Below are positions 6,186 to 9,591 of a stretch of 9,591 nt of DNA, piece by piece (position 1 is the first letter of the stretch; each line of letters begins with the position of its first letter). The position numbers and the translations under genes are program-made. A model generated the notes under the pieces. The model saw only the letters and a list, made by a program, of their open reading frames with translations. It searched no databases and was not told where the DNA came from. Origin of the DNA: Oscillospiraceae bacterium (GTDB lineage Bacteria; Bacillota; Clostridia; UBA1381); the NCBI GenBank assembly GCA_022508725.1, contig JAFLUR010000070.1, positions 1-9,591 of the forward strand, given 5' to 3'.

Positions 6186-6238
6186 AAAATCCGCCCTTTC
6201 CGTTTTGTTTCCTTAACATAGCGGAAAGGGCGGATTTT
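6186..6238. terminator. Bidirectional intrinsic terminator
   Basis: A perfect 17-bp stem pairs 6186-6202 with 6222-6238 (core CCGCCCTTTCCG with CGGAAAGGGCGG) around a 19-base loop. It is followed by a T-run on the + strand (6235-6241) and preceded by A-rich sequence that reads as U-rich on the - strand. It lies between convergent genes: the + strand carbonic anhydrase and the - strand nadE. Confidence 0.93.
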
Positions 6239-6245
6239 TTTCTGT

Positions 6246-8153
6246 TTAAAGCCGCTCGATCTCATCAAGCCAAAGCTGTGCCGACGCGTCGCTCGGCATA
6301 CGCCAATCGCCCCTCGGCGAAAGAGTAACGGTACCCACTTTCGGACCGTCGGGGATACAGCTGCGTTTGAATTGTTGGGAGAAAAACCGCCTGTAAAATA
6401 CTTTGAGCCATGAAAGTATAAATTCTTTGTCATATTCTCCGTCAAACGCTTTTTGGGCAAGATAAAATATTTTGGACGGCGAAAAACCGAAACGCACCAT
6501 ATAATACAGAAAGAAATCATGCAAAGAATACGGACCTACAAGATTTTCGGTTTTCTGTGAGATGACCCCGTCCTTGGGCGGAAGAAGCTCGGGACTCACC
6601 GGTGTATCAAGTATATCGGTAAGAGTTGTCCTTAAAATTTCATTATCGGTACGCTCCGCCTCGTAATCCACAAGATAGCGTATCAGTGTTTTGGGAACCG
6701 ACGCGTTTACCGCGTACATGGACATATGATCCCCGTTATATGTTGCCCAGCCGAGAGCAAGCTCGGACATATCGCCGGTTCCGACAACAAGACCTCCGGT
6801 TTGGTTCGCAATATCCATAAGGACCTGTGTGCGTTCGCGTGCCTGTGAATTTTCGTAGGTCACATCAAGCAGATTGATGTCATGACCTATATCTTCAAAA
6901 TGCCCTGTGACCGCTTTTTCTATATTTATTTCTCTTAATGTCACGCCGAGTGAGGAGGCAAAATTTACGGCATTTTTATAGGTGCGGCCGGTTGTGCCGA
7001 AGCACGGCATGGTGACGGCGATTATATCGCTGCGGCTTCTTTTCAGACTGTCGAATGCTCTTGCCGTTACAAGCAGCGCAAGAGTGGAATCGAGACCGCC
7101 CGACACTCCGATAACAGCCGATTTCGCACCCGAATGTTTTATTCTTTTTTTTAGGCCGAGTGATTGTATCGTCAGAATTTCTTCGCACCTTATCCGGCGG
7201 TCCGCGCTGTTTTCGGGAACAAACGGTGTTTTCGAAATTTTTCTTGTCAGCGGAGTCGGGGTTTTGTCTGTTTTAAAATATATCCTGAGATAATTTTCAT
7301 CGTTTCCCGTATATGTGTTTGAACGAATTCTCTCACCGCGAAGCTTTTCAACGTCTGTTTCCGAATATATTATCGAATTTGTAAACGGCGTTGCCCGTGC
7401 CGTAATACTGCCGTTTTCGGCGATTATATTATCACCGCTGAAAACGAGGTCGGTTGTAGATTCACCCTCGCCTGCGGACGAGTAAATATATCCGCAGAAA
7501 AGTCTTGCCGATTGGCTTTTTACAAGCATACTGCGGTATTCGCGTTTTGCGATGGTTTCATTGCTCGCGGAAATATTGACGATCATCAAGGCTCCGGCAA
7601 GCGCGTGTCTTACCGACGGCGGGTCTGCGGTCCACAGATCCTCGCATATTTCAACGGCAAAGGTAAAATCCTCCATTTCCTCGTCACAGAACAAAAGGTT
7701 TGTACCGAAAGGCACCTGTTTGCCAAAAAAATCAACGTATGAAATTTTGCCGCAGCCGGGTGAAAAATGACGCGCCTCATAAAATTCGCCGTAATTCGGT
7801 ATATTTGATTTGGGCACAAAGCCGAGTACCTCGCCTTTAAATACCACGGCGGCGGTATTGTAAAGACCCGCTCCTTTGGCAAGAGGCAGACCGATAATTG
7901 AGATTATATCAAGCTCAGCGGTACTGTTTGCTATAATTTTAAGCGCGTCAAGCGCTGATTTTATCAGATTTTTTTGCATAAATAAATCCCCCGCCGTATA
8001 TCCCGTGATACACAGCTCGGGCAGAGCGATAAGCTTGGCTTTGTTTGCCGCCGCCTCTCTGACAGCCCGGATTATATTTTCGCTGTTGTAAGCCGTGTCC
8101 GCAACCTTAATATCAACGGTTGCCGCGGCAGTTCTCACATATCCGTATTTCAA
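6246..8153 (-). CDS. nadE: Glutamine-dependent NAD+ synthetase
   Basis: This cytosolic enzyme makes NAD+ from nicotinic acid adenine dinucleotide, ATP and glutamine, the last step of de novo and Preiss-Handler NAD synthesis. The protein has 635 residues, in two parts. The N-terminal carbon-nitrogen hydrolase (glutaminase) domain carries the triad Glu46 (LPELCITG), Lys115 (PKSNIPNYGEFYE) and Cys170 (EICEDLW). The C-terminal synthetase domain carries the ATP pyrophosphatase loop SGGLDS (351-356) and GTGDMSELALGWATYNGD (458-475). All catalytic residues are present. The start is TTG (8153-8151), with AAGGACGGAG just upstream, five bases from the codon. It begins 15 nt after the cca-like stop codon, so the two are translated from one transcript, and it ends at the shared terminator. 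Confidence 0.95.
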   Translation of the reverse strand: MKYGYVRTAAATVDIKVADTAYNSENIIRAVREAAANKAKLIALPELCITGYTAGDLFMQKNLIKSALDALKIIANSTAELDIISIIGLPLAKGAGLYNTAAVVFKGEVLGFVPKSNIPNYGEFYEARHFSPGCGKISYVDFFGKQVPFGTNLLFCDEEMEDFTFAVEICEDLWTADPPSVRHALAGALMIVNISASNETIAKREYRSMLVKSQSARLFCGYIYSSAGEGESTTDLVFSGDNIIAENGSITARATPFTNSIIYSETDVEKLRGERIRSNTYTGNDENYLRIYFKTDKTPTPLTRKISKTPFVPENSADRRIRCEEILTIQSLGLKKRIKHSGAKSAVIGVSGGLDSTLALLVTARAFDSLKRSRSDIIAVTMPCFGTTGRTYKNAVNFASSLGVTLREINIEKAVTGHFEDIGHDINLLDVTYENSQARERTQVLMDIANQTGGLVVGTGDMSELALGWATYNGDHMSMYAVNASVPKTLIRYLVDYEAERTDNEILRTTLTDILDTPVSPELLPPKDGVISQKTENLVGPYSLHDFFLYYMVRFGFSPSKIFYLAQKAFDGEYDKEFILSWLKVFYRRFFSQQFKRSCIPDGPKVGTVTLSPRGDWRMPSDASAQLWLDEIERL

Positions 8154-8168
8154 TATGACTCCGTCCTT

Positions 8169-9473
8169 TCAAAATTTCAGTGTGTTTTTAAGACGTTTTG
8201 CTTCCTTTATCAGATATTCGCCGTTATTGAGCTTGGGGTTTACAATAACCTCGTTAAGCAGCACTCTCAGTATATCTGATACATCGCGTCCGCGCTTTAT
8301 TCCCGCCTTCATAAGCTCCTTTCTTCCGATAAGCAGATGACTTACGAGATAGGGATGGTTTTCGGCAAGTATTTTTTTGTGAATTTCTCTTACTTCCTCT
8401 ATTTTTACTTCTTTTTCTTTGAGAAAATCGGGATTTTTTGCCGCGGCATCCGCTTTTTGCAATGAAAGAAGCTTTTCAAAAAGACTTTCGCCCGTCCGTG
8501 CCATCATTCGTTTCACTCCATACAGTGACGGCTCTATACGCACATCATGATTTTCTATAAGTACAGACACATTTTCCACAAATTCACTGTCAAATCTGAG
8601 ACGATAGAGAATATTGTTCGCGATAGCCGCGCTCTGTTTATGATGTCCGTAAAAGTGTATGGTACCCGAGGAATCGGTGCTTATGCAATCGGGCTTTCCT
8701 ATATCGTGCAGAAGCGCCGCCCAGCGCAGCACAAGGTCGTCGGGCGTGTTTTTGACGGTATGAACGATATGCTCGCCCACGTTATATATATGATACTTAT
8801 TATGCTGAGGCGTGTCAAAGCATATTTCAAACTCATTCATTATATATTTTAACATCCCCAGTTTATGTAATAATATTATTTTTTCGGGTTTTTTTGAAAG
8901 AAGTATTTTATTAAGCTCTTCCCGTATTTTATTTTGGTTTGCACACGAAAGCAGGCGGGCATATTTTAATATCGCGGCGGAGGTTTCCTCCGAAAGCGAA
9001 AAATCAAGCGTACACGCGAGTCTTACCGCGCGGAGCATTCGTATGGGATGCTCCGACAGATTTTTTTCCGCATCTCCGACACAGCGTATGATTTTATTCT
9101 CTATATCCGCCCTGCCGCCGTACATATCGGTAAAGGAATTATTATCGCAGGCTATTGCGTTTATTGTGAAATCCCTGCGCGCCATATCGGTGTTCAGATC
9201 CGGATTTTCATCGGTGCGTGACTTAAATTGTCTTAGGCGGAATATGACCTTATTGCCGTTTACGGACACATAACCGCCGCAGTTCTGAGAATTGGGAAAC
9301 AGAACTTTGATTTCCTTGATACCTGCCGAGGTGAGTATATCTATTTCAGATACGTTTTTGTTCATGATCAATCCGCAAAGACAGCTGCCGGCAATGTATG
9401 CACGATAGCCTGCGCGTCCGAGCATATCAATTATATCCGATGCTTCGGTATTTATATAATTTGCACCGTCCAA
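8169..9473 (-). CDS. cca: CCA tRNA nucleotidyltransferase-like protein with HD domain, altered active site
   Basis: From the start chosen this is a 434-residue class II nucleotidyltransferase of the CCA-adding/poly(A) polymerase family, which normally builds or repairs the tRNA 3' CCA end. The order is a nucleotidyltransferase head (about 1-130), RNA-binding neck (about 130-215) and HD domain (about 225-345). Intact motifs are ARRDFTINAIA (98-108), RMLRAVRLA (145-153), REELNKILLS and the HD set: His235, LLHDIGKP with His256-Asp257, GHHKQSA (276-282) and His309. The usual GGxVRD is replaced by GSCLCG (29-34), and the metal-binding DxD by EID (43-45), so polymerase activity is in doubt. GTG at 9482 is in frame but overlaps the ribosome site itself; AAGGAGGT (9488-9481) lies seven bases from TTG at 9473, chosen here. 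It is followed after 15 nt by nadE. Family membership is sure; CCA addition is not. Confidence 0.82.
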   Translation of the reverse strand: MDGANYINTEASDIIDMLGRAGYRAYIAGSCLCGLIMNKNVSEIDILTSAGIKEIKVLFPNSQNCGGYVSVNGNKVIFRLRQFKSRTDENPDLNTDMARRDFTINAIACDNNSFTDMYGGRADIENKIIRCVGDAEKNLSEHPIRMLRAVRLACTLDFSLSEETSAAILKYARLLSCANQNKIREELNKILLSKKPEKIILLHKLGMLKYIMNEFEICFDTPQHNKYHIYNVGEHIVHTVKNTPDDLVLRWAALLHDIGKPDCISTDSSGTIHFYGHHKQSAAIANNILYRLRFDSEFVENVSVLIENHDVRIEPSLYGVKRMMARTGESLFEKLLSLQKADAAAKNPDFLKEKEVKIEEVREIHKKILAENHPYLVSHLLIGRKELMKAGIKRGRDVSDILRVLLNEVIVNPKLNNGEYLIKEAKRLKNTLKF

Positions 9474-9498
9474 TGCCGGCACCTCCTTTATAAGAATT

Positions 9499-9531
9499 CC
9501 GGGGCAGCCGCAAAACGATACAGCCGCCCGG
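9499..9531. other. GC-rich hairpin upstream of the cca-like gene
   Basis: CCGGGGCAGCC (9499-9509) can pair with GCCGCCCGG (9523-9531) with one bulge. On the - strand it is followed by AATTCTTATAA rather than a U-tract, so it is at best a weak terminator of the preceding gene, or a leader structure for the cca-nadE transcript. TAAGAATT occurs on both sides (9491-9498 and 9532-9539). No clear - strand promoter was found in 9483-9591. Confidence 0.35.
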
Positions 9532-9553
9532 TAAGAATTTATTGATGCTCCAA

Positions 9554-9591
9554 CTAACTCTTGAATTTTTCTGCTTGCTCAAGCTGTGAAA
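9554..9591 (-). CDS. Possible 3' end of an upstream gene (partial)
   Basis: On the - strand one frame reads SQLEQAEKFKS and then stops with TAG at 9556-9554. The charged, helix-like composition resembles a protein C-terminus, and its strand and position would suit a gene lying just before the cca-nadE pair. Eleven residues are too few to name a family, and the call is weak. Confidence 0.25.
   Translation of the reverse strand, partial: SQLEQAEKFKS

Noticed and set aside
6203..6221. A CRISPR-like or other repeat near the carbonic anhydrase 3' end
   Set aside because: The sequence is just the loop of a single bidirectional terminator; no repeated units exist.
8812..9273. A 153-codon + strand open frame within the cca-like gene
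   Set aside because: It is antisense to a clearly conserved coding sequence, has no ribosome site, and its serine-rich product looks like a shadow of the other strand.
9474..9482. GTG at 9482 as the start of the cca-like gene
   Set aside because: The GTG is part of the AAGGAGGTG ribosome site itself; the TTG at 9473 has ideal seven-base spacing.

Overview
The window looks like chromosomal DNA of an anaerobic Firmicute of the class Clostridia. The evidence is moderate-to-low GC content, strong AGGAGG-type ribosome sites, several TTG starts, sigma-A promoters with extended -10 boxes, and above all a roughly 600-nt structured RNA next to a small DUF21 membrane protein and dxs/tlyA. That arrangement is the known locus of OLE RNA (ornate, large, extremophilic) and its partner OapA. 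The genus cannot be told from this window.

Layout. Bases 1-143 hold an AT-rich leader with one arm of a dispersed repeat. A promoter at 144-172 drives the OLE RNA (about 180-790). Hairpins at 786-885 separate it from oapA (911-1543, TTG start). The 312-nt gap before dxs is filled by two fold-back repeats of the same family as the arm upstream of OLE, so the ole-oapA pair is bracketed by these repeats. Next come dxs (1856-3715), tlyA (3774-4571) and ispE (4583-5470), closely spaced on the + strand. Two of these are MEP-pathway isoprenoid enzymes and the third is an S4-domain RNA 2'-O-methyltransferase. A separate strong promoter (5511-5538) then drives a beta-carbonic anhydrase (5604-6170). 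A 17-bp perfect-stem terminator (6186-6238) sits between this gene and a convergent minus-strand pair. That pair is cca-like (8169-9473), followed 15 nt later by glutamine-dependent nadE (6246-8153). The last 38 bases may be the 3' tail of a further minus-strand gene.

How it fits together. From published work on other Firmicutes, OLE RNA binds OapA at the membrane and helps cells tolerate stresses such as cold, short-chain alcohols and Mg2+. The same genomic neighbourhood usually carries isoprenoid genes, as it does here (dxs, ispE), but no mechanistic link to isoprenoids is established. The minus-strand pair is housekeeping (tRNA 3'-end and NAD synthesis). However, the CCA-like enzyme has lost signature residues of its nucleotidyltransferase active site while keeping its HD domain, which makes it the most unusual protein here.
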